64,000 nucleotides of DNA from Pantoea rwandensis (GCF_000759475.1 NZ_CP009454.1:1488001-1552000), one strand, 5' to 3'; shown: positions 12,537-24,354, counted from the first letter of the stretch. The notes: a model not told the origin generated them from the letters alone. Numbers and translations are program-made.

Positions 12537-14260
12537 TGAGCGAAAAACATCCTGGACCGCTGGTCGTTGAAGGCAAGCTGACCGACGCAGAGCGTCTGAA
12601 AAAACAGAGTAACTACCTGCGCGGCACCATTCTCGAGGATCTCGATGATGGCCTGACCGGCGGCTTCAGTGGCGATAACTTCCTGTTGATCCGTTTCCAC
12701 GGCATGTACCAGCAGGACGACCGCGATATTCGTGCGGAGCGTGCGGCGCAGAAACTTGAGCCGCGCCACGCGATGATGCTGCGTTGCCGCCTGCCGGGCG
12801 GGATTATCACGCCAACGCAATGGCTGGCGATTGATAAGTTCGCCACCGATAAAACCATTTATGGCAGCATCCGTCTGACTAACCGTCAGACCTTCCAGTT
12901 TCACGGCATTCTGAAAAAGAACGTGAAGCCAACGCACCAGATGCTGCACGAAGTTGGCCTCGATGCATTGGCAACGGCGAATGACGTCAACCGTAACGTG
13001 CTCTGTACCTCGAATCCGGTCGAGTCGGAACTGCACCAGGAAGCCTACGAGTGGGCGAAAAAGCTCTCTGAGCACCTGCTGCCGCAAACCCGCGCATACG
13101 CTGAGATTTGGTGGGATAAAGAAAAAGTTGCCACGACGGATAAAGAGCCGATTCTGGGCGAAACCTATCTGCCGCGTAAGTTCAAAACGACCGTGGTGGT
13201 GCCACCGCATAACGATGTCGATCTGCATGCGAATGACCTGAACTTCATCGCCATTGCTGAGAACGGCAAGCTGATTGGCTTTAACCTCTTGGTTGGCGGT
13301 GGGTTGTCGATCGATCACGGTAATAAAGCGACTTATGCGCGTACTGCGAGTGAGTTTGGCTTCCTGCCGGTAGAGAAGATCCTTGATGTGGCGGCTGCGG
13401 TAGTGACCACGCAGCGCGACTGGGGTAACCGTACCGATCGTAAAAATGCCAAAACCAAGTACACGTTGGAACGTGTCGGTGTCGAAACCTTCAAAGCGGA
13501 AGTTGAAAAGCGTGCTGGCCTGACGTTTGAACCGATTCGTCCTTACGCGTTTACCACGCGTGGCGACCGCGTTGGCTGGGTGAAAGGCATTGATAAGAAA
13601 TGGCACCTGACGCTGTTTATTGAAAACGGTCGTCTGCTGGATTATCCAGGCCGTCCGCTGAAACGCGGCATCGCCGAAATTGCCAAAATTCACCAAGGCG
13701 ATTTCCGCCTGACTGCTAACCAGAATCTGATTGTGGCCGGTGTGCCGGAGAAGCAAAAAGCGCAGATCGAAGCTATTGCCCGTGAACACGGTTTGATGGA
13801 AGCGGTGACGCCACAGCGTGAAAACTCAATGGCTTGTGTGGCTTTCCCAACCTGCCCATTAGCGATGGCCGAAGCCGAACGCTTCCTGCCTTCGTTTGTG
13901 ACCAAGGTGGAAGAGATCATGCATAAGCATGGCGTCGGTGAAGAGCACATAGTGCTACGCGTTACCGGTTGCCCGAACGGCTGTGGCCGGGCTTTGCTGG
14001 CTGAGTTAGGTCTGGTGGGCAAAGCACCTGGCCGCTACAACTTACACATTGGCGGCAATCGCATGGGTACACGCATTCCACGCATGTACCGCGAGAACAT
14101 CAACGAAGGCGAAATTCTGGCCAGCATCGACGAATTAGTGGCGCGCTGGGCAACCGAGCGTCAGGCCGATGAAGGCTTCGGTGACTTCGTGATTCGCGCT
14201 GGCATCATCAAAGCCGTGGTGGATCCCGCCCGTGATTTTTGGGACTCGGAGGCAGTATGA
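12536..14260 (+). CDS. cysI: Sulfite reductase (NADPH) hemoprotein beta subunit
   Basis: The siroheme and 4Fe-4S subunit that performs the six-electron reduction of sulfite. It has 574 residues. The cluster/siroheme cysteines appear as [17 protein letters not shown] (Cx5C) and [11 protein letters not shown] (Cx3C). Two ferredoxin-like halves, including [12 protein letters not shown], are visible. Coupled to cysJ upstream and to cysH downstream by an ATGA overlap. A long open frame on the reverse strand inside this gene is a codon-bias shadow. Confidence 0.97.
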   Translation: MSEKHPGPLVVEGKLTDAERLKKQSNYLRGTILEDLDDGLTGGFSGDNFLLIRFHGMYQQDDRDIRAERAAQKLEPRHAMMLRCRLPGGIITPTQWLAIDKFATDKTIYGSIRLTNRQTFQFHGILKKNVKPTHQMLHEVGLDALATANDVNRNVLCTSNPVESELHQEAYEWAKKLSEHLLPQTRAYAEIWWDKEKVATTDKEPILGETYLPRKFKTTVVVPPHNDVDLHANDLNFIAIAENGKLIGFNLLVGGGLSIDHGNKATYARTASEFGFLPVEKILDVAAAVVTTQRDWGNRTDRKNAKTKYTLERVGVETFKAEVEKRAGLTFEPIRPYAFTTRGDRVGWVKGIDKKWHLTLFIENGRLLDYPGRPLKRGIAEIAKIHQGDFRLTANQNLIVAGVPEKQKAQIEAIAREHGLMEAVTPQRENSMACVAFPTCPLAMAEAERFLPSFVTKVEEIMHKHGVGEEHIVLRVTGCPNGCGRALLAELGLVGKAPGRYNLHIGGNRMGTRIPRMYRENINEGEILASIDELVARWATERQADEGFGDFVIRAGIIKAVVDPARDFWDSEAV

Positions 14261-14991
14261 CGGTACTTGATCTCGCAGCACTGAATAGTGGCAGCAAAGT
14301 CGATCGCATCATGGCATTGGCCGAAAGCAACGTGCAGCTGGAGAAACTCTCCGCTGAGCAGCGCGTGAGCTGGGCGCTGGAGAATATGCCGGGCGCGTTT
14401 GTGCTGTCCTCCAGCTTTGGTATTCAGGCGGCGGTTCTGCTGCATATGGTGACGCAGCAGAAACCGGATACGCCGGTGATCCTGACCGATACCGGCTATC
14501 TGTTCCCGGAAACTTACCGCTTTATTGATGAGTTGACTGAGAAGCTCAATCTCAATCTGCAAATCTTCCGTGCTGAGACTTCTCCAGCATGGCAGGAAGC
14601 GCGCTACGGCAAACTGTGGGAGCAGGGCGTCGAGGGGATTGAGCAGTACAACCAGATCAACAAGGTCGAACCGATGAATCGCGCGCTGGAAACGCTGGGT
14701 GCGCAGACCTGGTTTGCGGGTCTGCGCCGTGACCAGTCAGGCAGCCGCGCCAGTTTGCCGGTACTGGCGGTGCAGCGCGGTGTGTTCAAGATTCTGCCGA
14801 TCATTGACTGGGATAACCGTCAGGTGCACCAGTACCTGAAACAACATGGCCTCAAGTATCATCCGCTGTGGGATGAAGGCTATTTGTCAGTGGGCGATAC
14901 GCACACCACTAAGAAGTGGGAACCGGGCATGGCAGAAGAAGAAACTCGCTTCTTTGGCCTGAAGCGCGAGTGCGGATTGCACGAAGGTTGA
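14257..14991 (+). CDS. cysH: Phosphoadenosine phosphosulfate (PAPS) reductase
   Basis: Reduces PAPS to sulfite using thioredoxin or glutaredoxin. The start at 14257 ([10 protein letters not shown]) is chosen because it gives the ATGA overlap with cysI and matches the family. Visible are the PP-loop-like [14 protein letters not shown], the [10 protein letters not shown] substrate loop, and the C-terminal catalytic cysteine in ECGLHEG. Length 244 residues. Last gene of the cysJIH unit. Confidence 0.96.
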   Translation: MTVLDLAALNSGSKVDRIMALAESNVQLEKLSAEQRVSWALENMPGAFVLSSSFGIQAAVLLHMVTQQKPDTPVILTDTGYLFPETYRFIDELTEKLNLNLQIFRAETSPAWQEARYGKLWEQGVEGIEQYNQINKVEPMNRALETLGAQTWFAGLRRDQSGSRASLPVLAVQRGVFKILPIIDWDNRQVHQYLKQHGLKYHPLWDEGYLSVGDTHTTKKWEPGMAEEETRFFGLKRECGLHEG

Positions 14992-15006
14992 TGCATCAAT
15001 AAAAGG

Positions 15007-15080
15007 GTAGCGGCGTGATTTATCGCGCCTCCCTGCAGCGCCTCTAACGCTGACAGGTACACGCTAAATCGTGCCGCTAC
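15007..15080. repeat. 74-bp palindromic intergenic repeat
   Basis: The ends are gtagcggcgtgattta and taaatcgtgccgctac, an inverted repeat matching at 14 of 16 positions, with a gcg-rich centre. It lies between convergent cysH and the YciI-like gene. This fits a small REP/ERIC-like dispersed element. Only one copy is visible here. Confidence 0.55.
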
Positions 15081-15090
15081 TATGTCGTCC

Positions 15091-15375
15091 TTAAATCCCT
15101 TTTAACCCTTCAAACGCCTCCGCTGCACGCGTCACGTTTACTTTGGTCACGTCATAATGCGCCACCGCGACAAAAGGATCTTCCGCGAGGATAGTATCCA
15201 AACGGGCGCGATCCATCTCCTTCACCAGCACCATGCCGCCGGTGCGCGGATCTTTACGGCCTGCTGCAATAAAGTCACCGCTGTCAAAGTAACGATCCAG
15301 CCACTCAATGTGTGGCGCCAGCAGTGCATCGGCTTCTTCTGCCGGACGGAAATAGTTGAGATACACCACGTACAT
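15091..15375 (-). CDS. YciI family protein
   Basis: A 94-residue ferredoxin-like fold protein of the YciI/YCII family (MYVVYLNYFRPAEEAD...AAGRKDPRTGGMVLV...DPFVAVAHYDV). The family His-Asp pair (APHIEWLD, and the D in EDPF) is present; relatives have been linked to hydrolase or dehydrochlorinase-like chemistry, but no substrate can be assigned. The gene begins 9 bp after the Iap-like peptidase on the same strand, so the two probably form one operon. Confidence 0.85.
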   Translation of the reverse strand: MYVVYLNYFRPAEEADALLAPHIEWLDRYFDSGDFIAAGRKDPRTGGMVLVKEMDRARLDTILAEDPFVAVAHYDVTKVNVTRAAEAFEGLKGI

Positions 15376-15384
15376 AGCAAATCC

Positions 15385-16404
15385 TTAAGTTGTTGGGTTA
15401 GCCAGCTCGGTGACCAGCGGCAGTAAGATCTTTACGCTATCACGCGTGCGTTGCGTAATCCGGCCCGGTAGCCAGCGATCCAGATAATTGAGGTTATCAC
15501 GGTCGGTTTGGTGGCGTACGTTGCCCTCCGGGAAGTGGCTGCTGTGCGCCCGCTGCTGCTGTCCGTCTTTATTACCCAGCGCCCAGTTGGCGGCGGTGAC
15601 ATCCAGCAGCGGCATGCCGGCTTTATCAAAGGGATTCACGCCCGGATAGTCGCGTGCCGTCAGCGTGTGGCTGGCGGCGGAAATACCGTAGCGATGTGCG
15701 AGTTGCACGGCGCGCGCGCTGGTCTGCTTGCGTACCGCTGAGGGCGTATTGGCACCACTGTTAAAATAGAGGTGATCGCCGACGATCAGGCTGTTGAGAT
15801 CAATCACCAGCAGCGTGTTCTTTTTCTCCTGCGCGCTCATGCGCGACAGGTAGTCATCCATCCCGTGCAGCCCGGCTTCACCAGCGCTAAGCGCGACAAA
15901 GCGCACGCCGTAGTGCAGTGGCGTTTTACTCAGCTGTTGCGCCAGTTCCAGCATCACACCCAGACCGGATGCATTGTCGTCCACACCTTGTAAACGCAGG
16001 CCGCCCAGATTGCTATCCGCCTCATGGCGGCTGAGTGGCGTCCAGGTGTCGAGATGCGTGACGATCAGGATTTCTTGCGGCACCGCACCGCTGCGCGCGG
16101 CGATCACCGACGTGGCGGAGACTTTACGTGCGCGGGTTTCGCCCTTGCGCTCTAACCAGTTGTAGCTGGTATTGAACTGGCGGGTATTACTCTTATAGCC
16201 AAGCTCGGTGAATTGCTGCTGCAAATAGTCGGCCGTCATCAGCTCAGCAGGGCTGCCGCTCATACGGCCAGGGAAGTAGGTGGCGATGTGGCGCAGCTGC
16301 TGTTCGGCAAAATGCCCTGGCGCGTAGCTTGCAGCATGGGCAAAGAGAGGCAAACCGCCCGCGATCAGTGCAGCCAGCACGGTGCGGCGGAGAGTGGCAA
16401 ACAT
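15385..16404 (-). CDS. iap: Iap-type M28 family aminopeptidase, possibly catalytically altered
   Basis: Related to E. coli Iap, the exported aminopeptidase that trims alkaline phosphatase. A signal peptide spans about residues 1-24. Zinc ligands fit THLDT (His), GVDDNASG (Asp), a Glu in SAGEAGLHG, an Asp in VIDLNSLIVGD, and a C-terminal His. M28 enzymes carry two adjacent glutamates (general base then metal ligand); here the first position aligns with Gly (A-G-E-A-G), so the general base may be missing. Length 339 residues. Transcribed with the YciI-like gene. Confidence 0.85.
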   Translation of the reverse strand: MFATLRRTVLAALIAGGLPLFAHAASYAPGHFAEQQLRHIATYFPGRMSGSPAELMTADYLQQQFTELGYKSNTRQFNTSYNWLERKGETRARKVSATSVIAARSGAVPQEILIVTHLDTWTPLSRHEADSNLGGLRLQGVDDNASGLGVMLELAQQLSKTPLHYGVRFVALSAGEAGLHGMDDYLSRMSAQEKKNTLLVIDLNSLIVGDHLYFNSGANTPSAVRKQTSARAVQLAHRYGISAASHTLTARDYPGVNPFDKAGMPLLDVTAANWALGNKDGQQQRAHSSHFPEGNVRHQTDRDNLNYLDRWLPGRITQRTRDSVKILLPLVTELANPTT

Positions 16405-16652
16405 AGTAATTGTCCTTTTATGTCATCCCGTGATGCTAAAAAAATTCCGGGTTAGTATGAAACTGTGACCGCGATTGCACAATTTGAATTGCTCCGAAAC
16501 ACCAGCAATATCATCTGTTAAGCACAAATTGTTATCAGCAATCCTGGGGCGTTATTCCATTCGGTAACTACTAATGCCAATTCGTAATTTCATCTGCCAG
16601 AAGGTGGGAAAGTATAGTCGCGTTAACTTATTGTAAAACTAACAAGGTTAAC

Positions 16653-18068
16653 GTGGATTATCTGCCTCTCTTTGCCGATCTCAAAAACCGTCCAGTGCTG
16701 GTTGTTGGCGGTGGTGAAATCGCGGCGCGTAAAATCGAACTGCTGCGACGTGCCGGTGCGCGTGTGCTGATAGCAGCGCGCGACCTCGGCCATGAGTTGC
16801 AGGCGCTGCTGGAAATCGATGCCATTGAGTGGATTGCACATCACTTCGATCCAGTTCAGCTGGATGGCGTCTTCTTAGTCATCGCTGCCACTGATGATAA
16901 CGCGCTCAATGCGCAGGTTTTTGACGCCGCCAATGCCCGCCACAAGCTGGTCAACGTCGTCGACGATCAGCCCAAGTGCAGTTTTATCTTCCCTTCAATT
17001 GTCGATCGCTCCCCGTTGGTGGTGGCGATCTCCTCTAGCGGTACCGCGCCGGTGTTGGCTCGTTTACTGCGTGAAAAAATTGAGTCGTTGTTACCTGCCA
17101 ATCTCGGTCAGATGGCTGAAGTGGCGGGGCAGTGGCGTGACAAGGTTAAACAGCGCTATCACAGCATGTCGGAACGTCGTCGTTTTTGGGAGCGGGCATT
17201 TAACGGTTTGTTCGCCAGCCAGATGTCAGCCGGTAACGTCAATGAAGCCCGCCGCACGCTGGATCGCGAGTTAGAGAACAGCAGCGACAATCAGGGTGAA
17301 ATCACGCTGGTGGGTGCCGGTCCAGGTGACAGCGGTTTACTGACGTTACGTGGCCTGCAGGTGATGCAACTGGCGGATGTGGTGCTGTATGACCATCTGG
17401 TGAGCGACGAAGTGTTGGAACTGGTGCGCCGTGATGCCGACCGCATCTGCGTTGGTAAACGCGCTGGAGCACACTCCGTATCTCAGGAAGAGACCAATGC
17501 GATGCTGGTCGAGCTGGCGCAGCAGGGCAAACGTGTGGTGCGTCTGAAAGGTGGCGATCCCTTTATCTTTGGTCGCGGCGGCGAAGAGTTGCAGGCGGCG
17601 AAGGCAGCGGGCATTCCGTTCCAGGTGGTGCCGGGCATTACCGCAGCGGCGGGTGCCACCGCCTATGCCGGAATTCCGTTAACCCATCGCGATCACGCGC
17701 AGAGCGTGCTGTTTGTCACCGGCCACTTACGCAGTGATAGCGAAGGCATCGACTGGCCAACTCTGGCGCGTGCGCGTCAGACCTTAGCGATTTATATGGG
17801 CACGTTGAAAGCGGCAGAAATCGCGGCGGGCCTTATCGAACATGGACGCGCGGCTTCCACGCCAGTGGCAGTAATTGGCTGTGGCACGCGACAGGATCAG
17901 CAAGTGCTGACCGGAACATTAGATCAACTTGAGGCGCTGGCAGTGGCCGCGCCCACGCCAGCACTCATCGTGATTGGCGAAGTGGTGAATTTACACGGGC
18001 AATTAGCCTGGTTCCAACATTCGGCACAGCAGGGGGCTCGCGAGTCCGCCGTTGTCAATTTGGCTTGA
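16653..18068 (+). CDS. cysG: Siroheme synthase CysG
   Basis: A trifunctional enzyme making siroheme from uroporphyrinogen III: methylation, NAD-dependent oxidation and iron insertion. The start is GTG at 16653 ([14 protein letters not shown]), as in enterobacterial cysG. The N-terminal dehydrogenase/ferrochelatase part has the Rossmann motif [11 protein letters not shown]. The C-terminal SAM uroporphyrinogen methyltransferase begins near residue 217 ([16 protein letters not shown]) and has [16 protein letters not shown]. It lies just before cysDNC, so the siroheme maker and the sulfate activation enzymes probably share a promoter. Length 471 residues. Confidence 0.95.
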   Translation: MDYLPLFADLKNRPVLVVGGGEIAARKIELLRRAGARVLIAARDLGHELQALLEIDAIEWIAHHFDPVQLDGVFLVIAATDDNALNAQVFDAANARHKLVNVVDDQPKCSFIFPSIVDRSPLVVAISSSGTAPVLARLLREKIESLLPANLGQMAEVAGQWRDKVKQRYHSMSERRRFWERAFNGLFASQMSAGNVNEARRTLDRELENSSDNQGEITLVGAGPGDSGLLTLRGLQVMQLADVVLYDHLVSDEVLELVRRDADRICVGKRAGAHSVSQEETNAMLVELAQQGKRVVRLKGGDPFIFGRGGEELQAAKAAGIPFQVVPGITAAAGATAYAGIPLTHRDHAQSVLFVTGHLRSDSEGIDWPTLARARQTLAIYMGTLKAAEIAAGLIEHGRAASTPVAVIGCGTRQDQQVLTGTLDQLEALAVAAPTPALIVIGEVVNLHGQLAWFQHSAQQGARESAVVNLA

Positions 18069-18077
18069 GGAAAAATT

Positions 18078-18986
18078 ATGGACCAAAATCGTCTTACTCA
18101 TCTGCGCCAACTGGAAGCAGAGAGTATCCATATCATCCGCGAGGTGGCGGCCGAGTTCAGCAATCCGGTGATGATGTACTCCATCGGTAAAGACTCCTCG
18201 GTGATGCTGCATCTGGCGCGTAAGGCCTTCTATCCTGGCACGCTGCCATTTCCGCTGCTGCACGTTGATACCGGCTGGAAATTCCGTGAAATGTACGAGT
18301 TTCGCGATCGCACCGTGAAAAACATGGGCGCGGAACTGCTGGTTCACCGTAACCCGGAAGGCGTGGCGATGGGCATCAACCCGTTCGTCCACGGTAGCGC
18401 CAAGCACACCGACATCATGAAAACCGAAGGCCTGAAGCAGGCGCTGAATAAGTACGGTTTTGATGCTGCCTTTGGTGGTGCACGTCGTGACGAAGAGAAG
18501 TCACGTGCCAAAGAGCGTATCTACTCGTTCCGCGACCGTTTCCATCGTTGGGATCCGAAAAATCAGCGTCCAGAGCTGTGGCATAACTACAACGGCCAGA
18601 TCAACAAAGGCGAGAGCATTCGCGTGTTCCCACTCTCCAACTGGACTGAGCTGGATATCTGGCAGTACATCTTCCTGGAAAACATCGAAATCGTGCCGTT
18701 GTACCTTGCGGCGCCGCGTCCGGTGTTGGAGCGCGATGGCATGCTGATGATGATTGATGACGATCGCATTGATCTGCAGCCTGGCGAAGTGATCAAACAG
18801 CGTATGGTGCGTTTCCGTACCCTCGGCTGCTGGCCGCTGACCGGTGCTGTCGAATCCGAAGCGCAAACGCTGCCGGAAATTATTGAAGAGATGCTGGTCT
18901 CCACCACCAGTGAACGCCAGGGACGCGTGATTGACCGCGACCAGGCCGGTTCGATGGAAATGAAGAAACGTCAGGGTTATTTCTAA
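18078..18986 (+). CDS. cysD: Sulfate adenylyltransferase subunit 2
   Basis: The catalytic subunit that forms adenosine 5'-phosphosulfate from sulfate and ATP. It has 302 residues with the ATP pyrophosphatase PP-loop [17 protein letters not shown], the block [16 protein letters not shown] and the C-terminal RQGYF. It begins 9 bp after cysG and is followed by cysN after 10 bp, with GGAG before the next start. Confidence 0.97.
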   Translation: MDQNRLTHLRQLEAESIHIIREVAAEFSNPVMMYSIGKDSSVMLHLARKAFYPGTLPFPLLHVDTGWKFREMYEFRDRTVKNMGAELLVHRNPEGVAMGINPFVHGSAKHTDIMKTEGLKQALNKYGFDAAFGGARRDEEKSRAKERIYSFRDRFHRWDPKNQRPELWHNYNGQINKGESIRVFPLSNWTELDIWQYIFLENIEIVPLYLAAPRPVLERDGMLMMIDDDRIDLQPGEVIKQRMVRFRTLGCWPLTGAVESEAQTLPEIIEEMLVSTTSERQGRVIDRDQAGSMEMKKRQGYF

Positions 18987-18996
18987 GGAGACGCAG

Positions 18997-20424
18997 ATGA
19001 ATACCGTAATTGCACAACAGATTGCCGATCAGGGCGGAGTCGAAGCCTGGCTGACCGCGCAACAACACAAAAGCCTGCTGCGTTTCCTGACCTGCGGTAG
19101 CGTCGACGACGGCAAAAGTACGCTGATTGGTCGCCTGCTGCACGATACCCGTCAGATTTATGAAGATCAGCTCTCTTCGCTGCACAACGACAGCAAGCGT
19201 CACGGCACCCAGGGCGAGAAACTCGATCTGGCGCTGCTGGTGGATGGCCTGCAGGCTGAGCGTGAGCAGGGCATCACCATCGACGTGGCGTATCGCTACT
19301 TCTCCACCGAGAAACGCAAATTCATCATCGCGGATACGCCGGGACATGAGCAGTACACCCGTAACATGGCGACCGGCGCATCCACTTGTGATCTGGCGAT
19401 TCTGCTGATCGATGCGCGCAAAGGCGTGCTGGATCAGACTCGTCGTCACAGCTTTATCTCGACGCTGCTGGGTATCAAGCATTTGGTCGTCGCCATCAAC
19501 AAGATGGATTTGGTGGATTACAAGCAAGAGACTTTTGAACAGATCAAACAGTCTTACCTCGATTTTGCTGGTCAGCTGCCGGAAGATCTCGATATTCGCT
19601 TTGTGCCGATGTCTGCGCTGGAAGGCGATAACGTGGCGACGCCAAGTGTGACCATGCCATGGTACAGCGGCCCGACGCTGCTCGACGTGCTGGAAACCGT
19701 GGAACTGAACCGCGTGGTGGATCATCAGCCGATGCGCTTCCCGGTGCAGTATGTGAACCGTCCAAACCTCGATTTCCGTGGTTATGCCGGTACGCTGGCA
19801 TCAGGCACGGTGCAGGTGGGACAGCGCGTGAAAGTGCTGCCATCCGGCGTTGAGTCAACGATTTCGCGCATTGTGACCTTTGATGGTGATTTGCAGGAGG
19901 CGGCAGCGGGTGAAGCCATTACGCTGGTGCTGAAAGATGAGATCGACATCAGCCGTGGCGATCTGCTGGTCGATGCCGCTGCTGAGTTGCAAGCGGTGCA
20001 ATCTGCCACGGTTGATGTGGTATGGATGGCAGAACAGCCGCTACAGCCGGGTCAAAGCTATGAAGTGAAAATTGCCGGTAAAAAAGCGCGCGGCCGCGTG
20101 GAAAAGATCATTCACCAGATGGAGATCAACACGCTGGAAAAACGTGCGGTGGAAAGCCTGCCGCTGAACGGTATCGGCCTGGTCGAAATCACGTTTGATG
20201 AGCCGATGGTACTGGATGCGTATCGCCAGAACCCGGTCACGGGCGGCATGATCTTTATCGATCGCCTGAGCAATGTCACGGTCGGTGCGGGGATGATCAA
20301 TCAACCGCTGACTGATGTGCGTGGGCAAGCCGGTCAATACAGTGAATTTGAGCTTGAGTTGAATGCACTGGTGCGTCGTCATTTCCCACACTGGAATGCG
20401 CGCGACCTGCTGGGTGGCAAGTAA
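18997..20424 (+). CDS. cysN: Sulfate adenylyltransferase subunit 1 (GTPase)
   Basis: An elongation-factor-like GTPase that drives APS formation by CysD. The G motifs are visible: [15 protein letters not shown] (P loop), [13 protein letters not shown] (G3), and NKMDLVD (G4). EF-Tu-like domains 2 and 3 follow. It has 475 residues and is translationally coupled to cysC, whose ATG overlaps the stop by one base. Confidence 0.97.
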   Translation: MNTVIAQQIADQGGVEAWLTAQQHKSLLRFLTCGSVDDGKSTLIGRLLHDTRQIYEDQLSSLHNDSKRHGTQGEKLDLALLVDGLQAEREQGITIDVAYRYFSTEKRKFIIADTPGHEQYTRNMATGASTCDLAILLIDARKGVLDQTRRHSFISTLLGIKHLVVAINKMDLVDYKQETFEQIKQSYLDFAGQLPEDLDIRFVPMSALEGDNVATPSVTMPWYSGPTLLDVLETVELNRVVDHQPMRFPVQYVNRPNLDFRGYAGTLASGTVQVGQRVKVLPSGVESTISRIVTFDGDLQEAAAGEAITLVLKDEIDISRGDLLVDAAAELQAVQSATVDVVWMAEQPLQPGQSYEVKIAGKKARGRVEKIIHQMEINTLEKRAVESLPLNGIGLVEITFDEPMVLDAYRQNPVTGGMIFIDRLSNVTVGAGMINQPLTDVRGQAGQYSEFELELNALVRRHFPHWNARDLLGGK

Positions 20425-21029
20425 TGGCCCAACACGACGAAAACGTGGTGTGGCATGACCATCCGGTCACCCGAGAAGAGCGGGAACAGCAGCACGGCCA
20501 TCAAGGCGTGGTGCTGTGGTTTACCGGGTTATCAGGCTCGGGAAAATCCACGGTGGCCGGTGCGCTGGAGCAGGCGCTGCATCGTGCTGGCGTCAGCACC
20601 TATCTGCTGGATGGCGATAACGTGCGTCACGGCCTGTGCCGTGACCTCGGCTTCAGTGATGACGATCGTAAAGAGAACATCCGGCGCGTAGGAGAAGTGG
20701 CGAAACTGATGGTGGATGCCGGTTTAGTGGTATTAACCGCCTTTATTTCGCCGCATCGCGCGGAGCGTCAGATGGTGCGTGACTTGCTTGGTACCGGGCA
20801 GTTTATCGAGGTGTTTGTCGATACGCCGCTGGCCGTGTGTGAAGCGCGCGATCCCAAAGGTTTGTACAAAAAAGCCCGAGCCGGTGAGCTGCGTAATTTT
20901 ACCGGTATCGACAGTGTTTATGAGGCGCCAGACGCGCCGGAAATCCATCTTGATGGCGAACAATTGGTTACAAAACTGAGTGCCCAATTGTTAGACCTCC
21001 TGCGTCACCGCGATATCATCAGATCCTGA
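20424..21029 (+). CDS. cysC: Adenylylsulfate kinase
   Basis: Phosphorylates APS to PAPS, feeding CysH. The P loop is [43 protein letters not shown] and the [10 protein letters not shown] block are diagnostic. It has 201 residues and closes the cysGDNC run. Confidence 0.97.
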   Translation: MAQHDENVVWHDHPVTREEREQQHGHQGVVLWFTGLSGSGKSTVAGALEQALHRAGVSTYLLDGDNVRHGLCRDLGFSDDDRKENIRRVGEVAKLMVDAGLVVLTAFISPHRAERQMVRDLLGTGQFIEVFVDTPLAVCEARDPKGLYKKARAGELRNFTGIDSVYEAPDAPEIHLDGEQLVTKLSAQLLDLLRHRDIIRS

Positions 21030-21085
21030 ACCGACAGCGGCAAATCTCATCAGGTTTGCCGCGTTTAAGCGTCAACAGGATCTCT

Positions 21086-21406
21086 ATGCAGAACGTTACC
21101 CCCATGCTGGCACGTAAAGATGAACGCACCCCGGATGAGTCTCGCTCATCATTACCGGGCGGCGTGATTGGCTTTCTCTCGTACTGGTGCGCGCTGGCGA
21201 TTCCGTTCATGCTCTACGGCTCCAATACGCTGTTCTTCTTTCTCTACACCTGGCCTTTCTTCCTCGCGCTGTTACCGGTTTCGGTGCTGATTGGCATCGT
21301 GCTGAGCTTAATGATTCGTGGGCGCTTGGTCTGGAGTGGGGTGATCACCGCGATTGTTGTTGTCTGCCTGTTTTGGCTGCTGTTCTCATTTCTCTCGGGT
21401 TGGTAG
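21086..21406 (+). CDS. ygbE: YgbE-like inner membrane protein (DUF3561)
   Basis: A 106-residue predicted membrane protein of unknown function, in the same place as E. coli ygbE between cysC and ftsB. The start at 21086 follows AGGATCT. Hydrophobic segments lie at about residues 32-50, 52-70 and 80-102. No catalytic motif is seen. Confidence 0.85.
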   Translation: MQNVTPMLARKDERTPDESRSSLPGGVIGFLSYWCALAIPFMLYGSNTLFFFLYTWPFFLALLPVSVLIGIVLSLMIRGRLVWSGVITAIVVVCLFWLLFSFLSGW

Positions 21407-21577
21407 TCCGATCCTGATGTGCAAACGCATCGGCAGGTTACAAAACTTTACCTGCCGTCCCGCTTTTAGCCTTGCCGTTTTTTGTACAGACAATCGTCTG
21501 CTGCTGGCATTTTCACTGTCACTGTGGAGTCCTGTGCGAAGTTATGGGATGATTGGGCCGTTTTTCAGGGGGCGGGG

Positions 21578-21895
21578 ATGGGAAAACTGACGTTACTGTT
21601 GCTCGTGCTGCTGGGATGGCTCCAATATTCCTTGTGGCTGGGTAAGAACGGTATTCATGACTATACGCGCGTCAATGAAGACGTCGCGTCGCAACAGGCG
21701 AATAACGCCAAACTCAAAGCACGTAACGATCAGTTGTTTGCCGAAATTGATGACCTCAATGGCGGTTCAGAAGCAATTGAGGAACGTGCACGTAATGAAC
21801 TGGGTATGATTAAGCCCGGTGAGACTTTCTATCGTCTGGTGCCAGACCAGAATAAACGTAACGCGCAACAAGCTGCGCAAAATCAACAACGATAA
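21578..21895 (+). CDS. ftsB: Cell division protein FtsB
   Basis: A bitopic divisome protein that pairs with FtsL and FtsQ. The start at 21578 ([20 protein letters not shown]) gives the usual short cytoplasmic end, then one membrane segment (about 3-20) and a periplasmic coiled coil ([18 protein letters not shown]). Length 105 residues. It is followed at once by ispD. Confidence 0.95.
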   Translation: MGKLTLLLLVLLGWLQYSLWLGKNGIHDYTRVNEDVASQQANNAKLKARNDQLFAEIDDLNGGSEAIEERARNELGMIKPGETFYRLVPDQNKRNAQQAAQNQQR

Positions 21896-21898
21896 ACC

Positions 21899-22615
21899 AT
21901 GAACAAGCTCTCTTCCCTTGCGGATGTGATTGCCGTGGTGCCTGCCGCAGGCGTGGGCAGCCGTATGCAGGCTGCCTGCCCAAAACAGTATCTGACCATT
22001 GGTCAATTTACCCTTCTTGAACACAGCGTTGCGCGCTTGCTGGCTCATCCAGCCGTTAAACAAGTGATCGTGCCCATCAGTCCTGATGATGGCTGGTTTG
22101 ATTCGCTACCACTGGCGCAGGATTCACGCGTACTGCGTGTGACCGGTGGCGACACGCGTGCGGAGTCGGTGCTGGCAGGTTTGCAGGCAATTAAACATAG
22201 CGAATGGGTACTGGTGCACGATGCCGCGCGGCCATGCTTACACCCTGATGACCTGGCACGCCTGCTGGCGGTTCGTGAGCACAGCAAAGTCGGGGCGATT
22301 CTGGCGGCACCGGTGCGTGACACCATGAAGCGTGCTGAACCCGGTAAAGCGGCGATTGCGCATACCGTTGAACGCGAAGATCTCTGGCACGCACTCACGC
22401 CACAATTTTTCCCGCATCAGCTGCTGACGGCGTGTTTAACGCGTGCACTTCATGAAGGCGCTACTATTACCGATGAAGCGTCGGCGCTGGAATATTGCGG
22501 CTATCATCCAGAGCTCGTCAGCGGACGCAGCGACAACATTAAGGTGACGCGGCCAGAAGACCTGGCGCTGGCGGCCTTCTATCTAACCCAGATTCAGTTA
22601 AAGGAGAGCGCATGA
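21899..22615 (+). CDS. ispD: 2-C-methyl-D-erythritol 4-phosphate cytidylyltransferase
   Basis: MEP pathway enzyme making CDP-methylerythritol. The nucleotide-binding motif is [20 protein letters not shown], with LVHDAARPC and the C-terminal [12 protein letters not shown]. Length 238 residues. Its stop overlaps the ispF start. Confidence 0.96.
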   Translation: MNKLSSLADVIAVVPAAGVGSRMQAACPKQYLTIGQFTLLEHSVARLLAHPAVKQVIVPISPDDGWFDSLPLAQDSRVLRVTGGDTRAESVLAGLQAIKHSEWVLVHDAARPCLHPDDLARLLAVREHSKVGAILAAPVRDTMKRAEPGKAAIAHTVEREDLWHALTPQFFPHQLLTACLTRALHEGATITDEASALEYCGYHPELVSGRSDNIKVTRPEDLALAAFYLTQIQLKESA

Positions 22616-23091
22616 TGCGTATCGGTCACGGTTTTGACGTTCACGCTTTTGGCGGCGAAGGTCCGTTAGTGATTGGTGGGGTGCGTATTCCCTTCGAACA
22701 CGGTTTTGTTGCCCATTCAGATGGCGATGTGGCCCTGCATGCACTAACGGATGCGCTGCTCGGCGCGGTGGCGATGGGCGATATCGGCAAGCTATTCCCG
22801 GACACCGATCCCGCCTTCAAGGGGGCGGACAGCCGTGGCTTGCTGCGTGAAGCCTGGCGTCGCATCCAGCAGAAAGGTTATCGCATTGGTAACGTCGATG
22901 TGACCATCATCGCGCAAGCGCCGAAAATGCTGCCGCATGTGCCGCAGATGCGCGTCAACATCGCCGAAGATCTGGGCTGCCATATGGATGATGTCAACGT
23001 CAAAGCGACCACGACCGAGAAGCTCGGCTTTACCGGCCGTGGCGAAGGCATTGCCTGTGAAGCCGTGGCGCTGCTGGTGAAGGCCGATTAA
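22612..23091 (+). CDS. ispF: 2-C-methyl-D-erythritol 2,4-cyclodiphosphate synthase
   Basis: MEP pathway enzyme that cyclises the IspE product. The zinc and substrate residues are in [11 protein letters not shown] and [19 protein letters not shown]. Two adjacent ATG codons (22612, 22615) could start it; the second gives MRIGHGFD as in E. coli. Length 159 residues from the first. Confidence 0.96.
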   Translation: MMRIGHGFDVHAFGGEGPLVIGGVRIPFEHGFVAHSDGDVALHALTDALLGAVAMGDIGKLFPDTDPAFKGADSRGLLREAWRRIQQKGYRIGNVDVTIIAQAPKMLPHVPQMRVNIAEDLGCHMDDVNVKATTTEKLGFTGRGEGIACEAVALLVKAD

Positions 23092-23093
23092 GT

Positions 23094-24137
23094 ATGAGTG
23101 AACTGCTTTACCTGCACGGCGTTCCAAGCGCCACCGGCGTGATCAAGGCCAATCCCGAAGATTTCTTGGTGATTGAAGACCTCGGCTATCCCTATGATGG
23201 CGAAGGCGAGCAGGTGCTAGTGCGCATCCGCAAGATCGGTTGCAATACGCGCTTTGTCGCTGAAGCAATCGCGAAATTCCTCGGTGTGCATCAACGTGAT
23301 ATGAGCTATGCCGGGATGAAAGACCGCCATGCGGTGACCGAGCAGACGCTGTGTTTCCGCGTGCCGGGTAACGCGATGCCGAATTTGGCCGGTTTCCAGC
23401 TGGAAGGTGTGGAAATTCTGCAGGTGATCCGCCATAAGCGCAAATTGCGCACTGGCGCGCTAGCAGGTAATGCGTTCCGCTTGGTTGTGCGTCAGATTTC
23501 GGATCGCGCTGAAGTGGAAGCGCGCTTGCAGCATATCCAGCAAAGCGGCGTGCCTAACTACTTTGGTGAACAACGCTTTGGCCGCGGCGGCAATAACCTG
23601 ACGCAGGCAAAATTGTGGGCAGAAGATAAGTTCCGCCCGCGCGATCGCAGCATGAAAGGTATTTTGCTGTCCGCTGCGCGCAGCCAGCTATTTAATCAGG
23701 TCACCAGTGCGCGTTTGCAGCGTGATGGCGTGTTGGATCAAGTGCAGGAGGGCGATGCGCTGCAGCTGGCCGGACGCGGCAGCTGGTTTGTGGCGCAGGC
23801 AGAAGAGTTGGCGGAATTGCAGCAGCGTGTGAATCATCATGAACTGCGCATCACCGCGCCGCTCGCCGGGCGAGGTGAGCTGGGCCCCCAGGGAGACGCG
23901 CTGGCCTTTGAGCAGGCTAATCTCGCACCTGCTGCGGATTTGCTGGCGCTGCTGGAGCGTGAACGCGTTGACGCGGCACGCCGCGCCATGCTGGTGGTGC
24001 CGAAAGATCTGCGCTGGAACTGGTGGGATGACGTGACGCTGGAGATGCAGTTTTGGCTGCCAGCCGGGAGTTTTGCCACCAGCGTGGTGCGCGAACTGCT
24101 GAGTAACGGTGCCGCTGCGCCTATCAGCGAGGAATAA
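23094..24137 (+). CDS. truD: tRNA pseudouridine(13) synthase TruD
   Basis: Isomerises U13 in tRNA-Glu. The catalytic aspartate is in [14 protein letters not shown], and [14 protein letters not shown] is diagnostic. Length 347 residues. It follows ispF closely, the usual enterobacterial order. Confidence 0.96.
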   Translation: MSELLYLHGVPSATGVIKANPEDFLVIEDLGYPYDGEGEQVLVRIRKIGCNTRFVAEAIAKFLGVHQRDMSYAGMKDRHAVTEQTLCFRVPGNAMPNLAGFQLEGVEILQVIRHKRKLRTGALAGNAFRLVVRQISDRAEVEARLQHIQQSGVPNYFGEQRFGRGGNNLTQAKLWAEDKFRPRDRSMKGILLSAARSQLFNQVTSARLQRDGVLDQVQEGDALQLAGRGSWFVAQAEELAELQQRVNHHELRITAPLAGRGELGPQGDALAFEQANLAPAADLLALLERERVDAARRAMLVVPKDLRWNWWDDVTLEMQFWLPAGSFATSVVRELLSNGAAAPISEE

Positions 24138-24354
24138 CCCCACTTTAACCGGCCTTAACGCCGGGTAAATCTTTACTCCGGCTGCGTAATGTTGCGGCAA
24201 ACGCCGGAAGTTCCGTGATTTACGCCTACCACTTCCCGCGCCTCACCGCTAGAATGCAAACATCTTCGTCTCGCCAGATCTTCTTTATCCGGCACCCTAA
24301 TAGCGGATGCCAGGCGAGTTGAGGGCCAGTTGAATGAACAAAGGTCAGGAACAG

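Noticed and set aside
12533..13789. 418-codon open frame on the reverse strand
   Set aside because: It lies wholly inside cysI, lacks recognisable motifs and reflects codon bias of the true gene.
18880..19725. 281-codon reverse frame
   Set aside because: Antisense to cysD/cysN, which have complete catalytic motifs.
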